Source: Saccharum officinarum (Eukaryota; Streptophyta; Magnoliopsida; Poales; Poaceae). From it: 64,000 nucleotides of DNA. The position numbers and the translations under genes are program-made. Positions 9,832 through 23,142 of the stretch are shown piece by piece. Each line of letters opens with the position of its first letter. The stretch's first letter is position 1. Under the pieces are notes generated by a model. That model worked only from the letters and a program-made list of their open reading frames with translations, had not been told where the DNA came from and ran no database searches. The stretch is from positions 17,961,381-18,025,380 of the forward strand of contig CM036221.1 in assembly GCA_020631735.1 (NCBI GenBank), given 5' to 3'.

Positions 9832-12800
9832 TCAACTCATGTTGGAGAAGTCAAGTATGTTCAACTCATTCTTTAGCTTGTGAAATCTCTTCTCATCAAG
9901 TGGCTTGGTGAATAGATCGGCTAATTGATCTTCGGTGCCCACACTCTCAATAGCAATGTCACCCTTTTGTTGATGATCTCTAATAAAGTGATGGTGAACA
10001 TCAATATGCTTTGTTCTTTGATGTTGAACCGGATTGTTGGTTAGCTTCATGACACTTTCATTGTCAAATAGCAATGGCACATTTTTGAAAGTGATTCCAA
10101 AATCCTTCAATGTTGCCTTCATCCACAAGATTTGTGCACAACAACTACCCGTGGCAATGTATTCGGCTTCGGTGGTAGATAGTGCAATACTATTTTGCTT
10201 CTTGGATAACCATGAGACAAGTGATCTTCCCAACAATTGACAAGTCATGGAAGTGCTCTTTCTCTCCACTTTGTCACCGGCATAGTCGGAATCCAAATAT
10301 CCAACTAGCTCAAAGCTTGCACCTTTGGGATACCATAATCCAACATCTTGTGTATGCTTTAAGTATCTCAATGTTCTCTTTGTTGCCTTCAAATGACTTT
10401 CTCTTGGTGAGGCTTGAAATCTTGCACACATGCATATACTAAGCATCACATCGGGCCTTGATGCCATTACATAGAGTAGGCTACCAATCATTGATCTATA
10501 TAGCTTTTGATCCACCATATTGCCACTCTTGTCACTATCCAAGCTTCCACTAGTGCTCATTGGGGTAGTGATTCCTTTTGCATCTTCCATACCAAATTTC
10601 TTTAGCATATCCTTTATGTATTTGGTTTGGCTTACAAATGTTCCTTCCTTCATTTGTTTGATTTGAAGTCCAAGAAAGAAACTAAGTTCACCAATCATTG
10701 ACATTTCAAATTCTTTTGCCATCATTTTCTCAAACTCATCACAATAATCTTGATTGGTTGAACCGAATATGATATCATCAACATATATTTGCAATACAAA
10801 CAAGTCTTTCCCAATCTTCTTGGTAAATAGTGTTGTATCAACTTTGCCCATAACAAATCCTTTGGATATCAAGAAGTCCCTTAATCTTTCATACCATGCT
10901 CTAGGTGCTTGCTTCAATCCATACAAAGCCTTCCTTAACTTGTATACATGATTGGGTTTCTTATCATCTTCAAAACCGGGAGGTTGCTCCACATACACCT
11001 CCTCTTGAATGTACCCATTAAGAAATGCACTCTTCACATCCATTTGATATAGCTTGATATTGTGAGCACAAGCATAGGCAAGTAAGATCCTAATTGCTTC
11101 CAATCTTGCAACCGGGGCATAAGTTTCACCAAAGTCAAGACCCTTTATTTGTGTGTAACCTTGAGCCACTAGTCTTGCTTTGTTCCTTACTACTATCCCA
11201 TCTTGATCTTGCTTGTTGCGAAAGACCCATCTTGTTCCAATGACATTGTGATCCTTAGGCCTCTCAACTAGTTCCTATACTTCATTTCTCTTGAAGTTGT
11301 TGAGCTCTTCATGCATTGCATTTACCCAATCTGGATCTCTCAATGCTCTATCAATGTCTTTAGGTTCTTCCATTGACACAAAAGAAGAGTGAGCACAAAA
11401 TGATGCCAATCTTGATCTAGTTTGAACTCCTCTTTGTATGTCACCAATGATAGAATCCAATGGATGGTCTCCTACAATATTAGTTGGTTGAAGCACTTGG
11501 ACTTGATTACTTAGATGTTGATGTTGATCATGAGTTAGAGATGATGAACTAGCCACTTGTTGGTCTTGTTGCACTTGAGATGATGTACTAGCTTGATTTT
11601 GCATTAGAGAACCACTAGCTTGTGTAATTGGACTTTGGAGCACTTGATCTTTGTTGTCATCCACATCAATCACTTGCTTTGGCCTAATATCACCAATATC
11701 TATTTTCTTTATAGCATTACTCAATTGAGTTCCTTTCACATAATCCAAGTTTTCTTCTTCATCTTGAGAACCATTTGTTTCATAAAATTCAACATCATGA
11801 ACTTCTTCAAGTAAACCACTAGCCAAATTCCAAACTCTATAAGCTTTGCTAGTAGTTGAGTAACCAAGTAGGAAGCCTTCATCACATTTCTTTTCAAACT
11901 TGCTCAATCTAGTGCCTTTCTTCAAGATGTAGCATTTGCAACCAAATACCCGAAAGTATGCAATGTTGGGCTTTCTTCCATTTAAGATCTCATATGGTGT
12001 CTTCTCTAGAAACTTGTGGCAATAGAGGCGGTTGCTATAGAAGCAAGCCGTGTTGATTGCTTCGGCCCAAAATGAATGACTCACATTATACTCATTCAAC
12101 ATTGATCTTGCCATATCAATTAAGGTTCTATTATTCCTCTCAACTAAGCCATTAGATTGGGGTGTATACTTGGCCGAGAATTGATGTTTGATTCCAAGCT
12201 CATCACATAGCTCATCAACTCTTGTGTTTCTAAACTCACTTCCATTGTCACTTCTTACTTTATTGATTATGGTCTCAAACTCATTTTATACCCTCTTGAT
12301 GAACTTCTTGAATATGTCAAATACATCACTTTTGTCCCCAAGAAAGAATACCCATGTGTATCTAGTGAAATCATCCACAATCATAAAGCCATACTTGTTG
12401 CCACCAATGCTTGTGTATGTAGTTGGCCCAAATATATCTATGTGCAACAACTCAAATGCCTTAGAAGTACTCATAATGCTCTTTAATGAATGAGTGTTGC
12501 CCACTTGCTTTCTGGCTTGACATGCACTACATAGCTTATCTTTCTCAAATATGACATCCTTCAAGCCTCTAACTAAGTCATGCTTTATTAACTTGTTCAA
12601 TTGTTTCATGCCAATATGACCAAGTCTTCTATGCCATAACCAACCCATACTTGATTTGGTGAGCAAGCATGTTGAAAGTTGAGTGTCACTTGCATTGAAA
12701 TCAACCAAGTATAGATTCTCATATCTAAAGCCTTTGAAGATCAAGTTAGAGCCATCAACACTAACTATCTCCACATCATCAACACCAAATATGCACTTGA

Positions 12801-13062
12801 AACCGAGATCACACAATTGAGCAACCGAGAGAAGATTGAAGTTCAACTTTTCAACTAAGAGCACATTGAAAATGCTATGATCATTAGAGATTGCAATCCT
12901 TCCAAGAGCCTTTACATCACCCTTGCTATTGTCACCAAATGTGATGCTATCAATGCCACTATCATTTGATTTGAGAGAGTTGAACATTCTTGAATCACCG
13001 GTCATATGTTGAGAGCACCCACTATCAAGCACCCAATGCCTTCCTCCGGCCTTGTAATTTAC
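9832..13062 (-). pseudogene. Ty1/copia pol, protease-integrase-reverse transcriptase-RNase H, with two in-frame stops
   Basis: Reading from 13062 down: protease motif LDSGCSQHMTG, the integrase zinc-binding segment (HRRLGH to CSAC), integrase core residues, then reverse transcriptase with YVDDIIFGS, and RNase H with the DSDYAGD and TTEAEY segments, ending in TGA at 9832-9834. The frame is continuous, with no indels noticed, but stops occur at 12286-12288 (TAA where the relative has CAA, in the integrase) and 11275-11277 (TAG where the relative has TGG, between integrase and reverse transcriptase). Both are transitions of the kind produced by methyl-cytosine deamination. Inactive. Confidence 0.92.
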
Positions 13063-13074
13063 CTATAAAACAAA

Positions 13075-15267
13075 TTAATGTTTCTTAGGTACCCATACTT
13101 GCTTGGGTCCTTGGAGGTTAGTAACTAAGCTCTTTGGTACCCAAATGGCCTTCTTATTTAGACCCACAATTGGTGTACCAACAAACTTAGCATGCACACC
13201 TTTCTCACCCTTGGTAAGCACATAACAAGAATCAAAAGGAATGTAAGGTACATTAGCATTTTTCTTGTTCTTGTTCATTTTATTGTAATTAATCTCTAGA
13301 TGCCCAACTTGCTTGCATCTATTGCAATAACGACCATTGCCCTTCACAAAGCGAGGCTTTAGAGTAGCAAAGGCCGCCTTGCCCTTCTTAGGAGTATAGC
13401 CCAAACCCTCTTTGTTAAGAGAGAACCTTTGGCTACCCAAGCATTTTAGCAAGCGGGCATCCCCACCATAGGCATTACCTAATACGCGGGTTAGATCATC
13501 CACCTCTCTCTTGAGAGTCTCATTCTCAACTACAAGTAATGAATCACTAGTAGTAGAGGTAGAGTTGGTTGTGGTGGATGATAATGAGCTACATGAAGCA
13601 TTAGTAGGACCAACAAATAAAGAATCATCAATAATATCACATGTTAGTCCAATATCACAAGTGACAATCACTTGCTCCTCCTTAGCTTCCTTCATGAACT
13701 TCTCCAACTTGAGGTCCTTTTCCTTGATGAGCTCAAGTAGAGTGGAGTGAGCTTCCTTAAGCCTAGTGTGAGCAATTTCAAGATCATCGTGGTCTTCCTT
13801 TAGACACTCACAAGAGGCCTCTAGCTCATCAAAGGATTTCCTAAGAGCTTTGAGCTCTTGTTCAATTCCTTTGCACTCCTTACTCTTTTTGAGAGCAACA
13901 AGCTCCTCCATCAAGGCATCATTTTCATTGCTCTTGGCAATGAGCTCTTGTTCTAAGATTTTGTATTTCTTGGTGGTCCTCTTGTAGCCCTTGCTCATTT
14001 GATCTATTATGCCCAATAGATCATCCTTGGAGTAGTCCTCATCCTCCTCATCATCACTCCTACAACCATCACTAGCACAAGAATCATCATCACTATCATT
14101 ATATTTTACCTTGGTAGGCTTGGCCATAAGGCATGTCGATGTAGTGTCGAAGATGGATGGCTTGTTGGAGAGGGCGATGTTTGCAATGGCTCGCTGAGTG
14201 GTCCTTTCATCATCACTAGAGCTTGCATCATCATCACTATCCGAGTTGTCACTATTCCAAGTGACCACATAACCACCACCCTTCTTCTTCTTGTTGAATG
14301 TGAAGCTCTTCTTTGCTTTTTTCTTATTCTCTTTCTTATCCTTCTTGTTCTTCTTGAGCTTCAACTCCTCATCATGATATATTTTGTCTTCATAGGGGCA
14401 CTTTGCCACTACATGATCGGGGCTATTGCAATTGTAGCAAAGCACCTCCTTTGCCTTCATGAAGTCCCTTCTCTTTCTTGCACCATAGCCTCTCTTCTTC
14501 ATGAACCGACCCATCTTTTGCACTAGAAGGGCCATGATCTCATCATCAAATGGATCATCATAATCATCAACCTTGCTCTTGCCCTTGGAAGAAGAAGCCT
14601 TGAATACGGTGGTCTTCTCTTGCTTGACCTTGATCTCCTTCTTCTCATCTTCATCATCATCATCATCATATTGAGCATCGGTCATGACATCTCCAAACAC
14701 TTGGTTTGGAGTCACCTTGTTTAAACCCTCTCTTTAGATCATCTTCCTCAAGATAGCAAACTTCTTAGGTAAGTTCATCAAGAACTTATGTGAGAAGTCC
14801 TTGTCCTTAACATCTTCTCCTAGGCTCTTGAGATCATTAACAATAACTTGTAGCCTATAGAACATCTCCGGTATGGACTCATCATCCTTCATCTTGAAGC
14901 TTGCAAACTTATCCTTGAGCATATAGAGCTTGGCACTCTTTACCGTTGAAGTGCCCTTATATGTTTCCTCTAATCTTGTCCACACTTTACTTGCCATTTC
15001 AAGATCCTTGATTTGCTCAAAGACCTTTGCATCAATCCCATTGTAGAGGGTATTGAGAGCCATAGTGTTGCATTGGTTGTTGATGCGATCATTGTTGGTG
15101 AGGTTATCGGGATCAATGATAGCATAATCATGGTGTGTCACCTTCCAAACGTTCTCATGAATAGAGCCAAGATATTGCTTCATCTTTCTTTTCCAATGAT
15201 CAAAAGATGTGACACCATCAAAGAATGGAGGCTTGCCCCCGACATGGTTGAACACAACTTGAGCCAT
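13075..15267 (-). pseudogene. Ty1/copia gag with one in-frame stop
   Basis: Starts MAQVVFNHV at 15267. The N-terminal half (177 codons) is the retrotransposon gag capsid-like region, with FDHWKRKMKQYL and a KLYMLKDKF segment. A TAA at 14734-14736 stands where the relative encodes Phe. The frame continues to 13075 with an acidic, lysine-rich linker, a CCHC knuckle (CYNCNSPDHVVAKC), a long coiled-coil-like Glu/Lys/Leu region, and a second knuckle whose last Cys is changed (CNRCKQVGHLEINY). The natural terminator is TAA at 13075-13077. Inactive. Confidence 0.9.
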
Positions 15268-15308
15268 CTTACACCGAGGTTGTTAAGCCTTGAAAATGGT
15301 GACCACGG

Positions 15309-16455
15309 TGAAAGTCCTATGTTTGGTGTTGGTAATTAGTGACAATGCCTAAGTACTAATCCTATGCCTAAGTTGTATGTAGCATATGAGGATTAGTACA
15401 TTCCAAGGTTGGTGGCAAGATGGACATGGTGATCATGATGACCACACTTGGATTTGGACGCAACCCTACGTGATCAAGGCAAAGGTATATGCTTAAGGAT
15501 TGTGTTTTAGTAACCAAGACACCTAGTGGGTGTGGTTACATTATAGGATAGGTAGCCATACTATAAAGAGGGGAATGACACGGCTATTGAACTCCTAAGT
15601 GCCTCTAGATGTGCATTTCATGATCATATGCATTTGGATAGAACTAATATCGCCTCGAAAAATGATTGTGAAAATGCTAACACACTCACACATGACGAGA
15701 TCACTTGGTGATGTTAGCACGTTTGCGACGGCGGTGGAGTTTGAGCGGTAGAGAGGGTTTGGGTTCCTCTCTCCCTCCCGCCGAGCTTGCGAGGCGGGAT
15801 TCAGGCGTTTTTGAGAAGTTGAAACGATTATTTTCCACTACGCCGGAAGTCCAGAAAAGAAACGGAGGCGAACGGAGGTCACAGAGGTGACCGGACGCTG
15901 AACTGGACGCGGTCCTTGCATGACCGGACGCGTCCGGTCAGTGTTCAGTGTCTGCGTATTTTTCAGTTCAATGATCGGACGCGAGGCGCGTCCGGTCACT
16001 GATGATCGGACGCGTCCGGTCGTTCAGGGAGCTTACTGGACTGTAACCGGACGCTGGCACTGTCGCGTCCGGTTATTTTCTTCAGCGCGTCCGGTCACTA
16101 TTTCGTTGAGCGCTGCTCAGGCGACCAGCGCGTCCGGTCCTTCACGGGACCAGTGCGTCCGGTCGTTCCCAGCGCGTCCGGTCAGTTAGACCAGCGCGTC
16201 CGGTCATTGCTTCGCAGTTAGCCGTTGGGCGACCAGCGCGTCCGGTCGTTTGGACCAGCGCGTCCGGTCAGTACTTCACGAGTTAGCCGTTGGGCGACCG
16301 GCGCGTCCGGTCAGTTGGACCAACGCGTCCGGTCAGCCCGATTTCGGCTGTTTAAGTTTCTAACGGCTATATTTCGAAGGGGTACGTCTATAAATACTCG
16401 TTGGCCGGCTCAAGGCTCCACCTCTCAAACATTTGATATACTTGTGAGCACTTTA
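15309..16455 (+). mobile_element. Plus-strand Sirevirus LTR fragment ending at an assembly gap
   Basis: Begins TGAAAGTCCTATGTTTGG and runs 1147 bp through the palindrome-rich zone (15890-16350) and the TATA region (tataaatactcg at about 16390) before the Ns. It is the same family as the neighbouring decayed element but in the opposite orientation, so it cannot be that element's own 5' LTR. About 770 bp that would complete the LTR is missing. Confidence 0.88.
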
Positions 16456-16555
16456 NNNNNNNNNNNNNNNNNNNNNNNNNNNNNNNNNNNNNNNNNNNNN
16501 NNNNNNNNNNNNNNNNNNNNNNNNNNNNNNNNNNNNNNNNNNNNNNNNNNNNNNN
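16456..16555. other. Assembly gap of 100 N
   Basis: Exactly 100 unknown bases, the usual placeholder for a gap of unknown size. Sequence on the two sides is unrelated. Confidence 0.99.
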
Positions 16556-17095
16556 ACTAAGCAGCGAAAATACTTCGTACGTATATCGTACATGCAATAT
16601 TTAAAACGGCTTCTACGGGTTGTGTTTAAAAATAGGATCAATATGCATCAAAGGGGAATAGGCTGGACTTGCCTCCGTCGGCGTCCCCGGCAAACTCCTG
16701 CTGGCAGTCCGGTTCCTCGGCGTCGAACTCGCGGTACTCGCCTCTGACGTCCTCGTTCTCCGGTTCGTTCACTCCGTCAGCTAAAAGTACGCAACGAGCG
16801 CAACAGACAAGCAAGCACATATAAATAATCACATAAATTTAAATGAGCTCTAAAAATCATGAAATTTATATGAGAGATAGATCATGATTTAAGATGAATT
16901 TAGAAAGAATAATATTTGGAATCGGAGTTGGCATGTGGCTCTGCAAGATGGCCGAATTTTAGTCACGCGAAAAAGAATAATGCGTGATTAAGGAATGGGT
17001 GCTCACGTGGGCATTTGGCTTGGCTGGTAGTGCATGGTGTATACTATGCGTGTGCTATTAGGATGGAGTTGTAGCTTAGGACCTCTGAAGGGTCG
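16556..17095. other. Unassigned sequence between the gap and the next LTR
   Basis: Contains a GC-rich block (16680-16790) open on the minus strand for about 64 codons, with an acidic composition (ENEDVRGEYREFDAEEPDCQ), then AT-rich DNA. It resembles transposon interior more than a host exon, but I recognise no family. Confidence 0.4.
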
Positions 17096-19444
17096 AGATG
17101 GCGGACTAGAGGGGGTGAATATTCCTTTCTAAAACTTAAACGCGTAGGCTAACCAAAATAAATGCGGAATTAAACTTATCGGTCTAGCCAAGACTACACC
17201 CCTCTATCTAAGTTCTCTAGCACCTTGCAAAGATCCTAATTAAGCAACTAAGGTTCTAAGCTTACCAAGAGCTCACCTAATTAATTTTAGAGCAAGGTCA
17301 CACAAACCTATGCACTAGTACTTTGCCAAACGAGGGAGCTCCTACACAACTAGTGAAGCAAAAACACAAAGCTTAAGCTCGCTAGCAAAGCTCAATAACA
17401 AGGCAACTAATGCCAAATTAGAGAGCGCAAAACACTTAGCTACACAAACTAAGCAATGTGACTAACAAGGTTACACAAACCAAATTAGTCACGCAAAGGG
17501 AAGCTTCTAGCTACACAAGCAAGAAGACAACTAGCAAGCTACACAAGCACAACTAGAACAAGAGCAACTACACAAGCACAAGTATAAATGAAAGTAAATA
17601 CAAGCTTGTGTTGTACGAAAGCAAACCACCGAGAAGAGTAGACAATGTTGACACGGTGATTTTCTCCCGAGGTTCACTTGGTTGCCACCAAGCTACGTCC
17701 CCGTTGTGTCGACCAACACTTCGTGGTTCGGCGGCTAATCGGTCACACACCGAGCCTCTCAAAAGGCACCGCAAGAACCTACCATAAAGTGTGGTAGCTC
17801 AATGACACGCTCAACTAGAGTTGCTCTTCGCGATCCCCGCGGGGTGAGCACAATCCCCCTCACAAAGCTTCTCCGGAGCCTCGCACAATCTTCTTGCGAG
17901 CTTCGACAGAGCCACAAGCCACCAAGCCGTCTAGGAGGTGGCAACCTCCAAGAGTAACAAGCACCACCGGCTTGCAACACGATCACCTAGTGCCACACGA
18001 TGCAATCTCTCAAAGCAACGCACTAGAATCGCTCTCTCACTCGATCCGATGAACACTATCAAGCATGAGTGAGTTAGAGGGCTCCCAAGCACTACCACAC
18101 AAGTCACAAAGACTATAGTGTGCTCAGCTACCGGCCAAGGCCGGCCACAACATCTATTTATAGCTTCACAACGAAATAAAGTCGTTACCCCTTCACTGGG
18201 TCCTTTTCGGGATGACCGGACGCGGTGGTCAAAACTGACCGGACGCGGTGGTCAGTAGCGTGCTCCAACGGCTAGTTTTCGCGCGTACAAACTTGTATTG
18301 ACCGGACGCGGTGGTCACTAATGGGACCGGACGCGGTGGTCGCAACGAAACAGCGAACAGAGAGGTTCCAGCAAGCTCCCGAAGTGACCGGACGCGTCCG
18401 GTCATCACTGACCGGACTCGCTGCAGCGTCCGGTCGTTTTCGCCCACGAAAAACACTGACCGGACGCGGTGGTCGCAGCTGACCGGACGCGGTGGTCGAA
18501 GCTGACCGGACGCGGTGGTCGAAGCTGACCGGACGCGATGGTCACGCGTCCGGTCACAGACCACCCTTCGGTAAAACGGCGATATCTCTTAGCTCCGAAC
18601 TCCGATTTCGATGATCTTGGACATTTTGGAAAGCTTACTCAGAGGGCTACACAACCCACTAAAGCACTTGATCCAATTCACAATGGATCAAAGCAGTATT
18701 CCACTCTAAGAGCCATCCTAGTGTCCGAAGAACACCGAAAAACATTTCTCTCTTCTCTAAGTTGATCAACACCAACTCCAACACCTTCTCCTTTGCAAAT
18801 GTGCCAACACCACCATGTGTACACCACCATGTGCATATGTGTTAGCTTTTCACAAACATTTTCAAAGGGTTAGACACTCAACTTGCCTCGCCACTCGATC
18901 TTAACACGTATGCAAAGTTAGATCGCACGAGTGGCACTAGATGACCGATATGCAAACAAGTTTGCCCCTCTTGATAGTACGGCCATCTATCCTAAACCCG
19001 GTCATAAACTTCTCTACACACCTATAACCGGTGAAATGGAAATGCCCTAGGTTATACCTTTGCCTTGCGCATTCCACTCCATCTCCTCTGACGTTGATGC
19101 AACACATGCACCAACCATATCACAAATGATATGATCCACTTCATATCATCACGTAACCGTATTGGTTCATCGATCTTGACCTCACTTGCTTTTCACCGTT
19201 GCCTCGGTCCTTCGGTGCCAAGCCATCACACAACTTGCCCTTCACCCTAGCAACCGGTCCATCAAGCCAAGCCTCATCTTGATCTTCTCCACCTTGGTCA
19301 CATGACTCCATGTCATGTCTCATATGTAATGAGCTCCTTCATGACACCATCACCTGTGGACTAATCTCCTGTGTATCTCACATAACCACATATTAGTCCA
19401 CCTAAGTTGTCACTCAATTACCAAAACCAAACAAGGACCTTTCA
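17096..19444 (-). repeat. 3' LTR of the second Sirevirus-like element
   Basis: About 2349 bp, from TGAAGGGTCGAG to GGACCTTTCA on the plus strand, directly followed by the complement of a polypurine tract (atctccccctttttgg at 19445). It resembles the other family in layout: a start-side block with gagggggtgaata, an accgagcctctcaaaaggc block, and a GACCGGACGCG-rich zone at 18210-18560. The flank on the left is ACCTC; its partner is missing, so the left edge is approximate. Confidence 0.8.
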
Positions 19445-22400
19445 ATCTCCCCCTTTTTGGTAATTGATGACAACTCTACAAAGATATGGAAATTATGCTT
19501 TTTCAAGCTAGCACTTCACACAAGTGTAAATTGCTAACTTGTTTTGGATTTAATGTTACTTATCCAACATTTAAGCTCTATGTCAAGATTTGGATAAGCA
19601 CCATAAAATCCGACTTGGTAGTGATAACTCCCCCTACATATGTGCTCAAATGGTTTGGTTTCAAGCTTGCACATATGCATAAATATGAAATTTGTGGGAG
19701 GGTTAGCACTACTAAGTGATGCTAAGGTGTATAGAATAAACCTTTGTAGCTTGATACCAATTAGTAGCTTGATACCATTTGAAAATCACAAGTTTGCCAC
19801 CATCCTTAGCATCATGAGTAGCTAGACATCAAAAACACTAGAAACCTCGTGAGATCAACATTATAAGCAAGGTTCTATTTTTTTTGCATGATAATCATAA
19901 GTCAAGCTAACATCCTATGCATGCTAGTTATCAAATCATCATTCAAGTTCTATAACTAGCATACACCACACAAGCATGCATATTGAATTTAAGAACTTAT
20001 GCAATGCAAGCAAGCACATGAATTATGCACATATCAAATGTAATCAATCAAAGTTCATGAGCTTGCTCCCCCTACTTGTGTGCTTTCTTTGTCCAAGAGT
20101 GTTTGATCCCCTTACATTCTTCAATGTTACTCCCTCTTTGTCCATGTTCATGTCCAATCTTTCCAATCTCTCCCCAAAGCTCAAAAAGCTTTCATATCTT
20201 TGTCCAACTTCTCCCCCTTTGTCATCAATTTCCATAAAAGGTGTTCTTCTCAATTGATACAAAGGCTTGTATTGGGGTAGATGGTTGAGACTTGAATATT
20301 GCATTTTTGATGGACATTACCACATATGTTGGAATGACAAACTTTATGGTTGCTCTTGAGATTCCACATAGGATCTTTGACCTTGATACCAATCGGTGGG
20401 GCTCCTCCCCCTATGTCATAGCATGTGTCATTCACTTGAGATACCACTCGGAGATGAGGGTAGCATTTCTTGATTTGATCACTTAAGGTTGAGGATCACT
20501 TGTGAAACCATCGTCTTGCATGAATGATACCACGTGAAGCTACCATGAGTAGAAATGTGATATCATTTGAAAGAATTTTCTTGTATGGATTCACTTTGAA
20601 GGATTTGGCAATAATATTCACTTCTTGAACATTTGCTATCTTCATGAGTACCATTTGTAAGATATCACTTGTAAGTTGATCTAGACACCACTTGTGAATA
20701 CCATGTGAGAAATCAAATGAGTCTAGATAACACTTGAAACAAACTAGATATCTATTTTCATTATTGTCTTGTGCTTGTACTCTTATCATTGTCATGAGCT
20801 TCTTGTATGACTTGAACTATGTTGATTTGCCTAAGATTTCAAGTCCGGTTTGATCCAATGACAAGCTTCTTCACTCCTCATGCTAAGGGTTATCTTGCCA
20901 ATGTTGTACTTGTCACTTGTTAACAATCCAAACTAGATCAAGTACTTGGGTTTACTAGCTCATGAACAAACTCATATACATACCACTAGAACATTTAGAC
21001 AATCAAGCAATAGTGGTAGGCTATGAATCAAAAATTTTCATTTGTCATGCATGATCTTAATAAGTATGTACTATATGCACTAATCACATACTAGTAAGAG
21101 ATGAAATGATCATGCACATTACAATGATACCTTTGCTATATTGGAGTAGAGGATAGTCACATAGATTCTAATTCATTACTCCAATAGCAATGTGAAGTCC
21201 AATTTATAAGCTTGGTGAAGACCAATCATCGTAGATAAATCCATTCTTCACCCATATGAAATGAAAACCACTTATGATCAAGTGCACTATCGCTTGAGTT
21301 GTGGTTGGCTTGCTTCATCTTTTTGATCAATGCTTGCATGAGAGAACTACTTAGAATACCACTTGAAATATATGACTAGCTCTCTTTTGGGTGTTGCTTG
21401 CTTTTCTTGATCAACCTTTTTGATTGCTTCAACTAAGCATCACAAGTTCCTCGGATCACCACTTCCATGTTAGCCTTCCAAGTCCCAAACTTGGTTTCAC
21501 CTACACACGGCGGCAAGCCCTCACTAGGGAGAAGTGACCTTTCTCCAAAGAACCACTCTTGATACTCACTTGAAATGATATAGTTTGATTGATCCAAATG
21601 ATGAACTCAATCTTGATGAATAATCCTTGAATCTACATTTGAGTCCAACTCTTTCTACTTGTTTAAGTCCTTTTCCTTCTACCAAATGATCTCCAATCAT
21701 CACTAGAACTTAAACTTCACTTTCATCTTAAGTTTGATCTTGATCGTCAAATTGAGTACCAAATAAGTATACCAAGTATATTTCACAATACAAAAGTCTT
21801 GTACTCATTGCTTTTCATGCTTCTAGATCAATCCAAAACCAAACTTAGGTACCTCAACCACTTGTAAGCATGTTTCCAACTTGAGGACCTTTCAATTAAA
21901 AGTGACTCTAGATTAATCCAATGATTTTCACTTTTCTGGCAGATTCTGTACCCTTTAAAGAATAATTCATATCTCCCAATGTACAGATCCAAATGCCATA
22001 AAATTTGGTGGAGATGTGCTTCACTAAGTCATATAGCAACTGTAAAAATTTGAACTTCTTTTGACTTCTAGATTGCTACTAGATTTCAAATCTTCCACCA
22101 CTGCTACATGCTGAAAACTGCTGCACTATAGCTGACAAGATGCACTCCAAAACCGAAGCATCTCTTATCCACTTCTCATGAAATTTCTACAGCATCTTCT
22201 TTCATAAGTGTAGAGCATGTATACCAAATTTCAAGCCAATCCAAATAGATTTGATCACTCAAACATGGCTAAGATCACTGCTAGCTCAGATTTTTAATGT
22301 AGGACAGATTTCAATACATGAGCTATTCTTCATCAAATATGAATCAAACTTGAAACTAACTTGTTTGAATACTTTCACAAGACATATATCCATTCAATCC

Positions 22401-22800
22401 ACTTACTAAATATCATCTCATGAATTTATTCAACACAAACCAATCCAAACTTGATTACTAAGCTTTTAATCCATTCAAACATCTCATAGCAAGCAACATT
22501 GCATATATATCCAATTCAATCAACTCATATGCACCCAAGTGAAATGATCAACAAGAGATATACCTTGGTTAGCTTATGATCATCCACTAGCTAGCTTTCA
22601 ACTTGAATATTTGCAAGCCATCAAATATATCCAATAAATCACCACAATCTTTAACATTGCACTTATATGTTGTAGCACTTGAACTTCACTTATTTTGACT
22701 TGGCATTGGGATTGAATATGCATTGAGCTTCATAACTTGAGTCAACATATAATGATAAATATGAAATCAATTTGAGTCAAGCCTCCAATGCCATGGTACC
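19445..22800 (-). other. Non-coding interior of the second Sirevirus-like element
   Basis: Polypurine words on the coding strand appear as ctccccct at about 19447, 19628, 20067, 20211 and 20405, matching the repeated polypurine tracts of Sireviruses. From 20500 to 22800 the sequence is AT-rich, with no frame longer than about 100 codons and no pol motif on either strand. Confidence 0.7.
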
Positions 22801-23142
22801 TACACACATTCATCCACTCTTTGATGGTACCCAAACAAGTTTGGGTCCTCTCAAGTTAGGTGCAACATACTTAGGCATTGCCTTAGTATGAATAGCGGGA
22901 TGTTTTGTAATAGCAACAATAGAGGTACCATTTACATCCTTTCTAAGCACATTAGTATCATCAATTGAAATATGCTTAGAAGTGTTACCTAGGGGACATG
23001 AATGAGCATTGTGTCCCCTTTCCCGCATAAGTAGCAACTTCTCTTAGATTGAGCCTTTTCTTCCTTGCTCATGTGTTGCTTCTCATTGCCTTGCCTCTCA
23101 CGAGTTGCTTGAATCTTCTTTTCAAGCTTGGTAGGACACCCC
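22800..23142 (-). pseudogene. Gag C-terminal fragment with a broken zinc knuckle
   Basis: On the minus strand a knuckle is split by a frameshift: CYLCGKG in one frame and GHNAHSCP in the next, followed by GPKLVWVPSK, which mirrors the GPKQVWVPK end of gag in the other family. The open part is 22810-23037. It belongs to the element interrupted at 23143. Confidence 0.75.

Larger units (their letters stand above)
6968..15308 (-). mobile_element. Decayed Sirevirus-type Ty1/copia retrotransposon, minus strand, lacking its 5' LTR
   Basis: Order on the minus strand: leader, gag (15267 to 13075), pol (13062 to 9832), a non-coding tail with polypurine words, and the 3' LTR (8874 to 6968). The 5' LTR and primer-binding site that should lie right of 15308 are absent; the leader is cut after the bases matching gtggtcacc and joined to a plus-strand LTR. 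Its relative at 23143-33624 is nearly colinear. Coding is destroyed by in-frame stops, not by frameshifts. Confidence 0.92.

Noticed and set aside
9832..15267. Treating the minus-strand pol and gag pieces as separate genes
   Set aside because: They are one retrotransposon interrupted by point-mutation stops, shown by colinearity with 25121-30537.
15705..16560. Plus-strand frames rich in Arg-Pro-Val (and similar frames in the other LTRs)
   Set aside because: They are translations of the GACCGGACGCG repeat arrays in LTR U3 regions, repeated in every LTR.
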